Source of the DNA: an uncultured Loktanella sp.
Lineage (GTDB): Bacteria; Pseudomonadota; Alphaproteobacteria; Rhodobacterales; Rhodobacteraceae
Length of the DNA stretch: 64,000 nt
Reading direction: 5' to 3'
Assembly: GCA_937132065.1 (NCBI GenBank)
Contig: CAKZNT010000049.1
Span: forward strand, 1-64,000
Positions 37,886 to 51,213 of this stretch are shown here, one piece after another; within the stretch, counting starts at the first letter, position 1; each line of letters begins with the position of its first letter. Made by a program: the position numbers and the translations under genes. The notes under the pieces are model-generated. The model was not told where the DNA came from, searched no databases, and saw nothing but the letters and a program-made list of their open reading frames with translations.

Positions 37886-39205
37886 ATGTTTTGGTTATGG
37901 CTCAAAAATTATATGCCCCGCGGTCTATATGGCCGTGCAGCGCTTATTCTGATTTTACCTGTGATAACCTTGCAGCTTTTGGTGTCGGTCGTGTTTATTC
38001 AGCGCCATTTTGACGGTGTGACGCGGGCGATGACAAGTGCGATCAACATCGAGTTGCGCTATTTTCGCGATATTGTTGAAGCTGCCCCCGATATTGACGC
38101 GGCCCGCCAAGCGGTAAGGGCGGTCGCAACCCCGCTAGAGGTCGAGGTTGTTTTGCCTGCCTCGGTGGCGCCTGCCGAAGATATCAACAACTGGACGGAT
38201 CTGACTGGCGGTGTGGTGATCGAAACTATGCGCGATGGTGTGCCCGAGGTCGTGACCGTGTCGCTGGCTGATCGTCGTATTGTGTCGCTTTGGATTGAGA
38301 CCGCGCAGGGTCAGATGGAACTTTCATTCGCCCGCAGGCGTGTATCTGCATCCAACCCGCATCAATTGCTGGTGATTTTGGTTGTGATGGGGTTCTTGAT
38401 GACCACGATCGCCTATTTCTTTTTGCGCAACCAATTACGCCCGATCAAGCGCATGGCCGCCGCCGCTGCCGCATATGGTAAGGGGCGCATCAAGCCATTT
38501 ACCCCGTCAGGTGCGGTTGAAGTCCGTGCCGCAGGCATGGCGTTTCTGGACATGCGCAACCGGCTTGAGCGCCAAACACAGAGCCGCACGATGATGTTGT
38601 CGGGGGTCAGTCATGATTTGCGCACGCCTTTGACCCGCTTACGGCTTGGGCTTTCGATGCTGGACGGGGCAGAGGTTGATGACCTGCTGCGTGATGTTGA
38701 TGACATGCAAGGTCTGCTTGACGCTTTCCTTGATTTCGCGCGCAACGATGCTGGCGATAGCCTCGCGCCAGCCAGTCCGCGCGAAATTGTTGACGCCGTT
38801 GTGGCCGATGCCAAACGCGGTGATCAGCGGGTCTATTTGTTTGAGGCAACGGGGCCGTCAGAGTTGATCTCGCTGCGTCCGCTGGCCGTGCGGCGGGCCT
38901 TGGATAACCTTGTGGGCAATGCGCTTCGCTATGGTTCTTGTGCCGAAGTGTCGGTGAGTGTGACCGAACGCGCGGTGAAGTTTACGGTCGAGGACGACGG
39001 GCCGGGTATTCCTGCGCAAAGCAGAGAAGCCGCGATGAGCCCTTTTGTGCGCCTTGATCCTGCCCGCAACCAAAACAAGGGCACGGGTGTTGGGCTCGGT
39101 TTGTCGATTGTCGCCGACATCGCCCGCACGCACGGCGGTTTGCTGCGCCTTGGCGACAGTGAACGATTGGGTGGGCTTAAGGCCGAGTTGATTTTGGCCA
39201 GATAA
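37886..39205 (+). CDS. EnvZ-like sensor histidine kinase
   Basis: TM-HAMP, GVSHDLRTPLTRLRLGLSML, VEDDGPGIP, GTGVGLGLSIVADIARTHGG. Confidence 0.88.
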   Translation: MFWLWLKNYMPRGLYGRAALILILPVITLQLLVSVVFIQRHFDGVTRAMTSAINIELRYFRDIVEAAPDIDAARQAVRAVATPLEVEVVLPASVAPAEDINNWTDLTGGVVIETMRDGVPEVVTVSLADRRIVSLWIETAQGQMELSFARRRVSASNPHQLLVILVVMGFLMTTIAYFFLRNQLRPIKRMAAAAAAYGKGRIKPFTPSGAVEVRAAGMAFLDMRNRLERQTQSRTMMLSGVSHDLRTPLTRLRLGLSMLDGAEVDDLLRDVDDMQGLLDAFLDFARNDAGDSLAPASPREIVDAVVADAKRGDQRVYLFEATGPSELISLRPLAVRRALDNLVGNALRYGSCAEVSVSVTERAVKFTVEDDGPGIPAQSREAAMSPFVRLDPARNQNKGTGVGLGLSIVADIARTHGGLLRLGDSERLGGLKAELILAR

Positions 39206-39285
39206 ATCGGCACAATTGCGGCTGTACGTGTAAAAGCGGGGTCTGATTTGGTTCTCACGTGCGGATCGCGGGGAGGATGTTGCAT

Positions 39286-41481
39286 ATGCCAAGTTTCACA
39301 ATCGATATTCATGACAACACTGTCTTGGGATCATCAGGTGATGACGCTTTGACGGGAATGACCGGCGGCATCGATGTTATTCATCTAGGCGCAGGAGCCG
39401 ATCTCGCGTTTATCTATCTGCCAGTTTACTTCGAGATTGAATTTATTGACGACCCTTACGGCGGTGGTAGCGACTACATTTTCGACACCGTCGGCGAAGG
39501 ATTTACGGGTATATTGGACGGCGGCGCTGGCGACGATACGCTTCTGGTCGATCTCATATCGATACCCGAGGGTGTAGGTGATCCGCGAGATTTTAGCCTG
39601 TTTTCATTCCGTGATGTGACCTTAAGCGGTTTCGAACATCTACAGTTCGGGTCTGCGTTGGAGATTTCCGTCAGTCAGTTGAACAGTTTCCAGTCGATTA
39701 CCCACATCCCCGCAACATCCGATGACATTGCGTTGTATCTGTTCGGAGCGGGGGGCGCTTTTGATCTTTCTACCCAGATAATTTCGACGACTTCAAATAT
39801 TCTGGTGGACGGATCAAACCTCACGTCTGCCCTCCACCTCATTGGGAGCAATTTCGACGATTCAATTTCTGACACACCATACAATGATGAAATATATGGC
39901 GGTTCGGGCGACGATGATATCGTTCATATTGGCGGTGCTGACAGTCTGTTCGGGGGCGGTGGGATCGATTCTATCACGTTCGATTGGACTTCTGGCGCTC
40001 CGCTTTTGCTTGCGCAAATTGCGGCTGGACTTGCACTGCCCGATGGGACTGTAATCGCTGGCTTCGAGCGGTTTTATGTGACGTCTGGCGACGCGGATGA
40101 CCGTATCTATGGCACACATGAGACTGCGGGCATCGACGGTCTGGATGCAATTTCGGGGGGCGCGGGGAATGACACGCTTTACGGATTAAGTGGCAGGGAC
40201 TCGCTTTATGGACAAGCGGATGACGACACTTTGTATGGCGCACAGGGGGACGATTATCTCATCGGCGGGAGCGGGTCGGACATCGTCTATGGCGGCGCTG
40301 GAAACGATTACGTTGCAAGTCATGATGGACCCTCCGAAGCCCACGATCTGCTCTATGGTGGAAGTGGCGACGACTACATTTCAGCGGGCACGACTGATGA
40401 CGTTTTTGGCGGCGCCGGAAATGATCGCGTGTTCGCTCGGGACGAGAGAATAGAGTTTGGAACAACGGTTATTCGCGGCGGGACAGGCGACGATAATATC
40501 AGAACCGGATCGTTTTATATTGCCTATGGGAATGATGGTGATGACACGCTAACGGCATCAGGATCTGGTGGAGTTCAATACTATGGTGGTGCGGGCGCTG
40601 ATGTCCTGATCGGTGCTGGAGGCAATGATTTTTTATTCGGCGGACGCGGGGATGATGTCATGCGTGGCGGTGGTGGCGATGATACTTATGTTGTCAACCA
40701 AACCGGCGATGTTGTGGTCGAAGGCGCAGCTGAAGGCAGGGATACCGTGCAGGTCGGGTTCAGTTACATTCTTGGTGCAGAGGTCGAGAACCTCGTGCTG
40801 ACGGGGGACGCCGATGCAAACGGTTGGGGCAATACCGCAGATAATACGCTATGGGGTAACGCAGGAGACAACCGGCTAAACGGGCTGTCTGGCGCTGACA
40901 CGATGATTGGCGGACAAGGTGACGATACCTATATCGTCGACAATCCCGATGACGTCATTATCGAGCTATCTGGGGAAGGGACCGATCTGGTTCAATCCTA
41001 TGGCTCGGTCTACCTTGCCGCTGGGGTTGAGCGGCTCGCACTTTTGGGGAGCGCGAATGCAAACGCCGTGGGGACCAATTCAGCCAACTATCTGACTGGC
41101 AACGCAGGTGACAATATTCTGACCGGTGGCGGCGGTCTTGATGCGCTGACAGGTGGTCTTGGCGCGGACACGTTTCGTTACCTCGCGATCTCGGATTCAA
41201 ATGCAACCTCGGGAATTGACCGGATTACCGACTTTGATTTTAGCAAAGGTGATCGCGTGGACCTATCATCAATTGACGCGAATGTGGCCTTGGCTGGTAA
41301 TCAGGCTTTCGACACCCCGATTTCTGCGGCGACCGAATTTACGCAGGCGGGGGAGTTTCGGGTTTCGGTCGCAGGTTCGTATTTCATGGTCGATTTTAAC
41401 ATTGATGGCGATGCAAATCCCGAGTTTTCAATCCGGTTTCAGGGTGTTGCCCCGCCAGAAGACAGTTGGTTCATTCTATAG
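39286..41481 (+). CDS. Large RTX calcium-binding repeat protein
   Basis: Numerous GGxGxDxL repeats (GGAGNDTLYGLSGRDSLYGQADDDTLYG); C-terminal ADTFRYLAISDSN...DRITDFDFSKGDRVDLSSIDAN (type-I-secretion-type end). Confidence 0.9.
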   Translation: MPSFTIDIHDNTVLGSSGDDALTGMTGGIDVIHLGAGADLAFIYLPVYFEIEFIDDPYGGGSDYIFDTVGEGFTGILDGGAGDDTLLVDLISIPEGVGDPRDFSLFSFRDVTLSGFEHLQFGSALEISVSQLNSFQSITHIPATSDDIALYLFGAGGAFDLSTQIISTTSNILVDGSNLTSALHLIGSNFDDSISDTPYNDEIYGGSGDDDIVHIGGADSLFGGGGIDSITFDWTSGAPLLLAQIAAGLALPDGTVIAGFERFYVTSGDADDRIYGTHETAGIDGLDAISGGAGNDTLYGLSGRDSLYGQADDDTLYGAQGDDYLIGGSGSDIVYGGAGNDYVASHDGPSEAHDLLYGGSGDDYISAGTTDDVFGGAGNDRVFARDERIEFGTTVIRGGTGDDNIRTGSFYIAYGNDGDDTLTASGSGGVQYYGGAGADVLIGAGGNDFLFGGRGDDVMRGGGGDDTYVVNQTGDVVVEGAAEGRDTVQVGFSYILGAEVENLVLTGDADANGWGNTADNTLWGNAGDNRLNGLSGADTMIGGQGDDTYIVDNPDDVIIELSGEGTDLVQSYGSVYLAAGVERLALLGSANANAVGTNSANYLTGNAGDNILTGGGGLDALTGGLGADTFRYLAISDSNATSGIDRITDFDFSKGDRVDLSSIDANVALAGNQAFDTPISAATEFTQAGEFRVSVAGSYFMVDFNIDGDANPEFSIRFQGVAPPEDSWFIL

Positions 41482-41631
41482 AAAACAATACCTTACGCGC
41501 GGTTTCTGACCTAGTCGGGCTCATTCCCTGACGAGAGCGGCGATAAAGTTCACAAATGACAAGAAAAGTGACGCTGGCAGTGCCAAAATCCGACCTCAGT
41601 CTATGAATGATAAGACCTAAGGTCGGACAAT

Positions 41632-41721
41632 TGGCGGAGACGCAGGGATTCGAACCCTGGGAACCCGTGAAGGCTCAACGGTTTTCGAGACCGCCCCGTT
41701 CGACCACTCCGGCACGTCTCC
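41632..41721 (-). tRNA. tRNA-Ser(CGA)
   Basis: Reverse complement ggagacgtgccggagtggtcgaacggggcggtctCGAaaaccgttgag...ggttcgaatccctgcgtctccgcca. Confidence 0.96.
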
Positions 41722-41865
41722 GCAAAGTGTCACGGCTGCGCGTTTAATCGCACCCTGCGCAGGCTGCAAGGGCATTGTGATGCCTGCATGACAATTCCGT
41801 CAGTTGGCTTGGCAATCACCTGTCTGCCCCCTAAGTTCACTGCAACAATTCAGGCACTGGAGTTT

Positions 41866-42699
41866 ATGATGTTTCAACGGGTTATCGCGACGGCGGCGGT
41901 CATGGCTGCATTTGCTGGGGTCGCACCAGTTGCGGCGCAAGACGCACAGGCGGAAGCGTTGTTTGACGCGCTCAGGTTCGCTGACATCATTGATATCATG
42001 CGCGAAGAAGGCGTCGAATATGGCGGGCAGATCGGCCTTGATCTTTTCCCCGCCAAGGTAGGCCCGTCGTGGTCGGCAACCGTGGAACGGATTTACGACG
42101 CCGATGCGATGCAAGCAGAGGTCAAGGCAGCGTTTGTTGCATCGTTGGAAGGCGACGATGTGGCAACGATGGCCACATTTTTTGACAGCCCGTTAGGGCG
42201 CAAATTTGTTGACCTTGAAGTCAGCGCGCGCCGTGCCTTGATGGATGATGCCGTGGAAGAGGCTAGTCAGGCGCTTGCTGCGGAGGCCCGAAAGGACGGC
42301 ACTGCGCGCTTTGAACTTGTAGATGCATTTGTGCAAACAAATGACCTCATCGAGACCAACATCGTTGGCGCGCTGAATTCGAACTATGCGTTTTATTCGG
42401 GGCTTATGGCTGGTGGCGCATTTGACGATGTTTTGACCGAGGCGCAAATTCTATCCGATGTTTGGGACCAAGAGCCTGATATTCGCGCGACCACGTCAGA
42501 GTGGGTGTATTCGTTCCTGATGTTGGCCTATGACCCCGTCACTGATGAAGAACTTGCAACCTATACCGCGTTTTCGACCACCCCTGCGGGCAAGCAATTG
42601 AACACCACATTGTTTGCGGCATTTGACGGGTTCTTTGACGGAATCAGTCGCGAGCTTGGCTATGAAGCGGCCCGCATGATGACGGGTGCAGAGCTATAA
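41866..42699 (+). CDS. DUF2059-type secreted protein
   Basis: Signal peptide MMFQRVIATAAVMAAFAGVAPVAAQ; MATFFDSPLGRKFVDLE and AFSTTPAGKQLNTTLF (DUF2059 style). Confidence 0.72.
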   Translation: MMFQRVIATAAVMAAFAGVAPVAAQDAQAEALFDALRFADIIDIMREEGVEYGGQIGLDLFPAKVGPSWSATVERIYDADAMQAEVKAAFVASLEGDDVATMATFFDSPLGRKFVDLEVSARRALMDDAVEEASQALAAEARKDGTARFELVDAFVQTNDLIETNIVGALNSNYAFYSGLMAGGAFDDVLTEAQILSDVWDQEPDIRATTSEWVYSFLMLAYDPVTDEELATYTAFSTTPAGKQLNTTLFAAFDGFFDGISRELGYEAARMMTGAEL

Positions 42700-43701
42700 A
42701 GTTGCGGCGATAACAGTGCCTTCATAGGTGCGCCCTTCGGCGCGCGCCAGAGATGCCTTCTTGTTTGAAGTCTTGAGCTCGGGAAAGATTGCGAGGATTT
42801 CAGCCGCTTGATCGTCGTTGAGCGCGCTGATGGCGTTGTCACCGATGTAAAAGCTCTCGGTCGGGCAATCATTGGCCCAGATAATCTCGTGATAATCAAA
42901 CATGACATGCACATAGGTGACGAACCCACAGGGCGCGCGGCGCACATTGCGGTCGTTGACCAACATCTTCGCGCTAAGAAGCAGTTCGTCGTCGCCACAC
43001 ACCAGTTCGGCCATTGCGCCCGAAATAAGCATCCGGTGATTGGGAGACACAGTCAGCGGGGCCGAGCACCCGAGTGTGCCAGTGTCAAAGACCACAGGCG
43101 CCATAGTGCCGATCCCTGCAACTGTGCGGCTGCCAGCCCAACGGATTGTTTGAAGCCCGTGGTCGCGTGTCATGACCCGATCACCAACCTTGAGCAGTTC
43201 AATGGGCCGCTCGCCGCGTTCTGTCTTGATCAATGTGCCTGCGGTGAAGCACGCAAACTGACTGTAGGGCACGGAATTATTGCCGATATTGCCCTCTGAC
43301 GTGAACGTATAGGTCTGCCCGGCCACCATTGGTGTATTGGTGATAAACGCCGTTGTCGTGTTGCCGCCGCCATTGTTTTGGCCGATCGAGATCGAATATC
43401 CTTCAAACCCGTCATCATCGGTGATCACGTAGTTGATGATCACTTTAGTGCCTGCCGCATAGGTCACGCCATCAAGGGTAATTGCGCTTGTCAAAAGCTG
43501 TCCGTTGTCGCCAATTTCATTAAAGTTGGCGTCATCGTCGGTGATCGAGATTTGCTGTGCGGTTGCGCCTGAATTGAGAGCAAGATTGAACGGCGGATTT
43601 CCCTGCGCCCTTGCGCCTTGCTCGTTGGGCGGGGCAATCAGGGCGCCAGATGTGTCAAAATCGGATATCTCGTAAACATATTGCAACGTATAGTCGGGCA
43701 T
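42694..43701 (-). CDS. Hint domain-containing protein
   Basis: CFTAGTLIKTERGERPIELLKVGDRVMTRDHGLQTIRWAG...VSPNHRMLI. Confidence 0.88.
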   Translation of the reverse strand: MPDYTLQYVYEISDFDTSGALIAPPNEQGARAQGNPPFNLALNSGATAQQISITDDDANFNEIGDNGQLLTSAITLDGVTYAAGTKVIINYVITDDDGFEGYSISIGQNNGGGNTTTAFITNTPMVAGQTYTFTSEGNIGNNSVPYSQFACFTAGTLIKTERGERPIELLKVGDRVMTRDHGLQTIRWAGSRTVAGIGTMAPVVFDTGTLGCSAPLTVSPNHRMLISGAMAELVCGDDELLLSAKMLVNDRNVRRAPCGFVTYVHVMFDYHEIIWANDCPTESFYIGDNAISALNDDQAAEILAIFPELKTSNKKASLARAEGRTYEGTVIAATL

Positions 43702-43827
43702 AACACTTCCTAGAATGAAACTTACATTTCGTTAGGAAAGGTCTATCGCGTGATTGGGGTCATAAATGGGGCGGCTTCGGTTTCATTTAGGGGCAAATTC
43801 GAAACAATCTGCCACATTTGCATCGGA

Positions 43828-44175
43828 TTAACCGCCGTAGACCATCAATGCGGTGACCAGTGCGCCGGGGTTGGCGGTGTATAGGCCGAGGTCGGATTGT
43901 AGTTGAATGATCCGCGCAGGCCGGTCCAGCACGGGAATCTCGGCAGTTTCCATTGCTTGGGTCAAGATCGGGCCAGCGCCTGCGTTGATCTGGGCGATCA
44001 GGGCAGGGTGGTTGGATTTGACCAAGACCTCGACCTTGCCGCGCCGCTGGCTATAGATCGCATTGCTTGCAGCCGTCGCCAGCCCTGATATGGGAAGCAG
44101 GAGCGGGTTGCCCAGATGATTTGCCTCAGAGCTACAGGCCGCGAGCAAACTCAAGCTGACAAGGGTAATTCGCAT
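43828..44175 (-). CDS. Putative small lipoprotein
   Basis: MRITLVSLSLLAACSSEANHLG lipobox; start chosen at 44175. Confidence 0.65.
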   Translation of the reverse strand: MRITLVSLSLLAACSSEANHLGNPLLLPISGLATAASNAIYSQRRGKVEVLVKSNHPALIAQINAGAGPILTQAMETAEIPVLDRPARIIQLQSDLGLYTANPGALVTALMVYGG

Positions 44176-44352
44176 GGTTTTTGACCTCCTAAGGGCTTGA
44201 CTTGTCGCCATATTGGTCAGATAAGCCGCCAATCGGGCAAGGTATTTGTTCGGTATTACGCGAAATTACGCCCATGAGGGCGCGCAGTCCAAAGGCACCA
44301 AACGCCTGTTTTTACAGGGGCCTCAGTGACGCGGGACATGAAGGAAAGACAT

Positions 44353-44988
44353 ATGTTTGCGGTTCTGAAAACCGGCGGCAAGCAGTACAAAGTTGCCTCA
44401 GGCGACGTATTGCGCATTGAAAAGCTGGACGCCGTTGCAGGCGACAAGATTCAATTCAACGAAATTCTGATGGTTGGTAACACCGTTGGCGCGCCTCTTG
44501 TGGCAGACGCTGGTGTGCAAGCCGAAGTGATCGACCAGATCAAGGGCGAGAAGACAGTTAACTTTGTTAAGCGTCGTCGTAAGCACTCTTCTGCTCGCAA
44601 GAAAGGCCACCGTCAGCAACTGACTTTGGTTCGTATCGGCGATATCCTTGAAAAAGGCGCTGAAAAGTCTGGCGTTAAAGCAGCTGTTAACGGTGCTGGC
44701 TTTAAGATCGAGCCTGCGTATAAGGGTGCTCCGACATCCAAGAAGGCTGCGGCAGCAGTTGAGCGCGCGTCCAAGCCTAAGGCTGCGACAAAAGCGAAAG
44801 CCGCCCCAAAGGCAGCAGCCGCTGGCGACGATCTGACAGAGCTGACCGGTATCGGTCCAGCAGCAGCACAGAAGTTGAATGACGCTGGCGTCACAACTTT
44901 TGCTCAGGTTGCAGCAATCGACACCGCAACTTTCGAAGTGAAAGTTTCCGACAAAGTCATCGCGCAAGCTGCAGAGCTGGCGAAATAA
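44353..44988 (+). CDS. rplU: 50S ribosomal protein L21 with C-terminal helix-hairpin-helix extension
   Basis: [49 protein letters not shown]-term [30 protein letters not shown]. Confidence 0.95.
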   Translation: MFAVLKTGGKQYKVASGDVLRIEKLDAVAGDKIQFNEILMVGNTVGAPLVADAGVQAEVIDQIKGEKTVNFVKRRRKHSSARKKGHRQQLTLVRIGDILEKGAEKSGVKAAVNGAGFKIEPAYKGAPTSKKAAAAVERASKPKAATKAKAAPKAAAAGDDLTELTGIGPAAAQKLNDAGVTTFAQVAAIDTATFEVKVSDKVIAQAAELAK

Positions 44989-45009
44989 GCGTAAGTTAGG
45001 AGAGACACC

Positions 45010-45279
45010 ATGGCACATAAAAAAGCAGGCGGTTCATCCCGTAACGGTCGCGACTCAGCTGGTCGTCGCCTCGGCGTTAAAAAATACGGCGGCGAAGCCG
45101 TTATTCCAGGTAACATCATCATGCGCCAGCGCGGCACAAAGATGTGGCCAGGCGTCAACGTCGGCATGGGCAAGGATCACACGATTTTTGCAACTGTTGA
45201 AGGCAACGTTCAGTTCCACAAAGGCCTGAAAGGCCGCACCTTTATTTCGGTTCTCCCAGTGGCGGAGGCCGCTGAATAA
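45010..45279 (+). CDS. rpmA: 50S ribosomal protein L27
   Basis: [29 protein letters not shown]. Confidence 0.98.
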   Translation: MAHKKAGGSSRNGRDSAGRRLGVKKYGGEAVIPGNIIMRQRGTKMWPGVNVGMGKDHTIFATVEGNVQFHKGLKGRTFISVLPVAEAAE

Positions 45280-45308
45280 GCCGAACCTTAGGTCGCAAGA
45301 TAGAATAG

Positions 45309-45342
45309 GGGGATCGGTGAGAACCGGTCCCCTTTTTCGTTT
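45309..45342 (+). terminator. Rho-independent terminator after rpmA
   Basis: ggggatcggt-gaga-accggtcccc followed by T-rich tract. Confidence 0.82.
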
Positions 45343-45403
45343 TTTCCAATCTGTGCCTATTGGGAGGTAGTGACAGTGCGGGCTTTCGAGGAGGGAAGCA
45401 GAG

Positions 45404-45943
45404 ATGGATCAAGTCGTGTTTGAACAGACACCGATTACAGCGCAGCGTTTTGTATTGCGCGCACCACGCAAGTCCGATGCGGGCCTGATTGCGATGTATG
45501 CCTCTGACGAGCGTGTCGCACGTGGCAGCCGCGCAATTCCGCACCCTTTGCCGCCTGGTTCCGTTGAGGCGATGATTTTGCGGGCCCAGTCCACAGAGCG
45601 CACAGAAGATGTCTGGATCATGGACGGGTCTGCATTCGGCCATGCCGAGGCCATGGGCGTGATCAGTTGCGATAATATGGACCGCGCCCAGTCCGAGATT
45701 TTCTACTGGGTCGCGCCTGCGTTCTGGAACACAGGTATCGCATCAGAGGCCGTACGGGCCATAATTGATGCAAATCCACGGCGCGCAAAGCGGTTTTTTG
45801 CCGAAGTCTTTCAAGACAACCCGGGATCTGCGCGGGTCCTGACCAATTGCGGGTTTGAATACCTTGGCGACGCAGAAGCCTTTAGTGTGGCGCGCAATGC
45901 GACGACCCCGACGTGGACATATACACTCAAGACGGGGCTATGA
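45404..45943 (+). CDS. GNAT family N-acetyltransferase (RimJ-like) 1
   Basis: TAQRFVLRAPRKSDAGLIAMYASDERVARGSRAIPHP; SARVLTNCGFEYLGD. Confidence 0.88.
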   Translation: MDQVVFEQTPITAQRFVLRAPRKSDAGLIAMYASDERVARGSRAIPHPLPPGSVEAMILRAQSTERTEDVWIMDGSAFGHAEAMGVISCDNMDRAQSEIFYWVAPAFWNTGIASEAVRAIIDANPRRAKRFFAEVFQDNPGSARVLTNCGFEYLGDAEAFSVARNATTPTWTYTLKTGL

Positions 45944-46438
45944 CCGCGCCGGTCCTGACCACGCGCCGTTTGACCCTGCGCCCAATTGTTAAAGCGGATG
46001 CAGATCAGATCACGCGCGGATTGAGCAATTGGGACGTAGTGCAATGGCTAAGTGCAGTGCCGTTCCCCTATGCGCGTCAGGACGCGATCTATTTCATCAC
46101 CGAGGTTGTGCCAACGACAACAACATGGGCGATTGATGCGGGTGAGGGGCTGATTGGCGTGATCGGCGTCAAGCCTGACTTGGGGTATTGGCTTAATGCA
46201 GATTTCCACGGTCAACATATCATGACCGAAGCCGCGTCCGCCGTCGTGCAGTGGTATTTCGAGAACGCCGAAGATGACCTGATTTCGGGGCATTTTGTTG
46301 ATAATGCGGCCTCTCGGACGATTTTGACGCGGCTAGGTTTTACCGATAGCAATATTCGCGACGAGCTGCGCCGCTCAATGCAGGATACCGTCAAGTTACA
46401 AACGATGAAACTAACTAAGGCCACTTGGACCGATCGCA

Positions 46439-46446
<8 letters not shown>
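45940..46446 (+). CDS. GNAT family N-acetyltransferase 2
   Basis: VLTTRRLTLRPIVKADADQI; NAASRTILTRLGFTDSN; ATGA overlap with GNAT 1. Confidence 0.87.
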
Positions 46447-49123
<2,677 letters not shown>

Positions 49124-49132
49124 GAGAGTTTG

Positions 49133-50386
49133 ATGGATATTTCCGCTGTGATGACGACGATTGGTGCGCAGGCACGCGCCGCTTCTCGGGACCTTGCCGT
49201 TGCGAGTGCCACTGCCAAGACGCAGGCGCTCAATTCGGCTGCCGATGCAATTGTGCAAAACATGGATAGTATCCTCGCGGCCAATGCAAAGGATATGGAT
49301 TACGGCGCTGAGAAGGGTCTTTCGCCTGCCATGATGGATCGGCTGATGTTGGACGAAGCGCGCGTGACCAGCATGGTTGAGGGGCTGCGCGCTGTCGCAG
49401 CACAGGCCGACCCAATTGGCGAGGTGATCGAAAGCTGGACCCAACCCACAGGGCTACATATCCAACGGGTGCGCACGCCGATTGGCGTTATCGGGGTCAT
49501 TTATGAAAGCCGCCCGAATGTTACGGCGGATGCGGGTGCGCTTTGCCTGAAATCGGGAAATGCGGTTATTTTACGTGGGGGCTCCGAGAGCTTTCACTCT
49601 GCGCAAGCGATCCACGCCTGTCTGGTGACAGGGCTGCGCGCACATGGGTTGCCAGAGCACGCGGTTCAGCTTGTCCCGACGCGCGACCGTGCTGCTGTTA
49701 AGGAGATGCTGCAAGCCGTTGATTTCATAGATGTCATTATCCCGCGTGGCGGCAAGGGTCTTGTTGGGTTGGTGCAATCAGAGGCCCGTGTGCCCGTCTT
49801 TGCGCACCTCGAAGGGATATGCCACGTTTACGTTGACGGCGATGCCGATCTGGAAAAGGCGCGCCGTGTCTTGCTGAATGCTAAAACGCGGCGCACGGGG
49901 ATTTGTGGCTCTGCGGAGTGCTTGCTTGTGGATCGGCGGTTTTACGACAAGCACGGTGACATTCTGGTGCGTGACCTGATCCAAGCAGGGGTCGAGGTGC
50001 GCGGTGACGGCGAGATTGCCAAGACCGCGGGCACAACGACGGCCACGCAGGCCGACTTTGGTCACGAGTTTCTGGATATGATCATTGCGGCCAAGATCGT
50101 GGATGGGGTTGACGGTGCGATTGCCCATATCCGCGCATTCGGGAGCAACCACACAGATGCGATCCTGACCGAGAATGACGACATTGCGGACCGTTTCTTT
50201 CACCAGCTTGATAGTGCGATCCTGATGCGCAATGCATCGACGCAATTCGCGGATGGCGGAGAATTCGGCATGGGCGCAGAGATCGGCATTGCCACAGGAA
50301 AACTGCATGCGCGCGGCCCTGTGGGCGCGGTTCAGCTTACGAGCTTCAAGTATCTTGTCACTGGTGACGGCACGATACGGGCCTAG
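49133..50386 (+). CDS. proA: Glutamate-5-semialdehyde dehydrogenase
   Basis: [54 protein letters not shown]. Confidence 0.97.
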   Translation: MDISAVMTTIGAQARAASRDLAVASATAKTQALNSAADAIVQNMDSILAANAKDMDYGAEKGLSPAMMDRLMLDEARVTSMVEGLRAVAAQADPIGEVIESWTQPTGLHIQRVRTPIGVIGVIYESRPNVTADAGALCLKSGNAVILRGGSESFHSAQAIHACLVTGLRAHGLPEHAVQLVPTRDRAAVKEMLQAVDFIDVIIPRGGKGLVGLVQSEARVPVFAHLEGICHVYVDGDADLEKARRVLLNAKTRRTGICGSAECLLVDRRFYDKHGDILVRDLIQAGVEVRGDGEIAKTAGTTTATQADFGHEFLDMIIAAKIVDGVDGAIAHIRAFGSNHTDAILTENDDIADRFFHQLDSAILMRNASTQFADGGEFGMGAEIGIATGKLHARGPVGAVQLTSFKYLVTGDGTIRA

Positions 50387-50983
50387 CTAGAACCGAAGGC
50401 TTAAGCTGTCGTCGGTGTGCTGCATGTCGAGCGGCTTGCCAGCAGCGCGAAGCGCATGGGGAAGCAGGGCAAATTGCACCTGCGCGGCTGTATGGCTGAC
50501 CGTTGCGTCAGGGGCGGCAAGCCCGTTCCATAGGTCTTCGTCAATGTCGATCCGCCTGCCAGTTGCTGTGATATGCCACGATGTATCAACCATCTGAATG
50601 GCGACATCGCCGCCAAGGGGCAGCGCGGTTTCGATACATTGCAAAAGCAGGAATACGATACGCACGTCAGCGCGCGATTGATCAGTTGATGCTTGCCAGT
50701 CGTAAGTAAGCCGCCCGCCTTGCTGCATCGCTGTCAGGACTGATCGCACTTCGGCGCTGCCGATTGTGTGGTTCGCAGATGCGGCCCCAAAGGCGATGCG
50801 GAAAAACCGGATGCGGGCATTCGCATTTTCCACGCTTTCGTTGATCAACGCGAATTCAGGAGAACCAGCCGTCTCTTGTGCGGTGAGCGATAATAGCTCG
50901 ACCCCATTGCCGATAGCGCCAATCGGGCTGATAAGGTCGTGACAAATACGCGATCCAATGAGTGCGGCAAGGTCGTTGCTCAT
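50387..50983 (-). CDS. chpT: Histidine phosphotransferase ChpT
   Basis: LAALIGSRICHDLISPIGAIGNGVELL matches the ChpT phosphorylated helix; start set to 50983. Confidence 0.88.
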   Translation of the reverse strand: MSNDLAALIGSRICHDLISPIGAIGNGVELLSLTAQETAGSPEFALINESVENANARIRFFRIAFGAASANHTIGSAEVRSVLTAMQQGGRLTYDWQASTDQSRADVRIVFLLLQCIETALPLGGDVAIQMVDTSWHITATGRRIDIDEDLWNGLAAPDATVSHTAAQVQFALLPHALRAAGKPLDMQHTDDSLSLRF

Positions 50984-51012
50984 TCTGAAACTCCTAAAGT
51001 GATGGTGAGAAA

Positions 51013-51213
51013 ATGGATGATTTAAATGCGATGTTGGAACCGGGCATGTTGGTGCGCCATCCAAGCCAGTCTGATTGGGGGGTGGGACAAGTCCAGTCCA
51101 ATATTGCTGGCCGCATCACCGTCAACTTTCGTGAAACGGGTAAGGTCGTGATTGATGGCGCGCGGGTCATGCTTGTTCTTGTCCAGTCTGGCGATAAATT
51201 CAACCCAGAGTAG
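51013..51213 (+). CDS. DUF3553 domain-containing protein
   Basis: MLEPGMLVRHPSQSDWGVGQVQSNIAGRITVNFRETGKVVID. Confidence 0.85.
   Translation: MDDLNAMLEPGMLVRHPSQSDWGVGQVQSNIAGRITVNFRETGKVVIDGARVMLVLVQSGDKFNPE

Noticed and set aside
39286-41481. Repetitive DNA possibly CRISPR or minisatellite
   Set aside because: Repeats are degenerate, in-frame RTX nonapeptide codons, not identical repeats with unique spacers.
41590-41626. ccgacct...aggtcgg inverted repeat next to tRNA-Ser(CGA)
   Set aside because: Short 7-bp arms with a long loop; probably the 3' flank of the tRNA transcript, not a distinct element.
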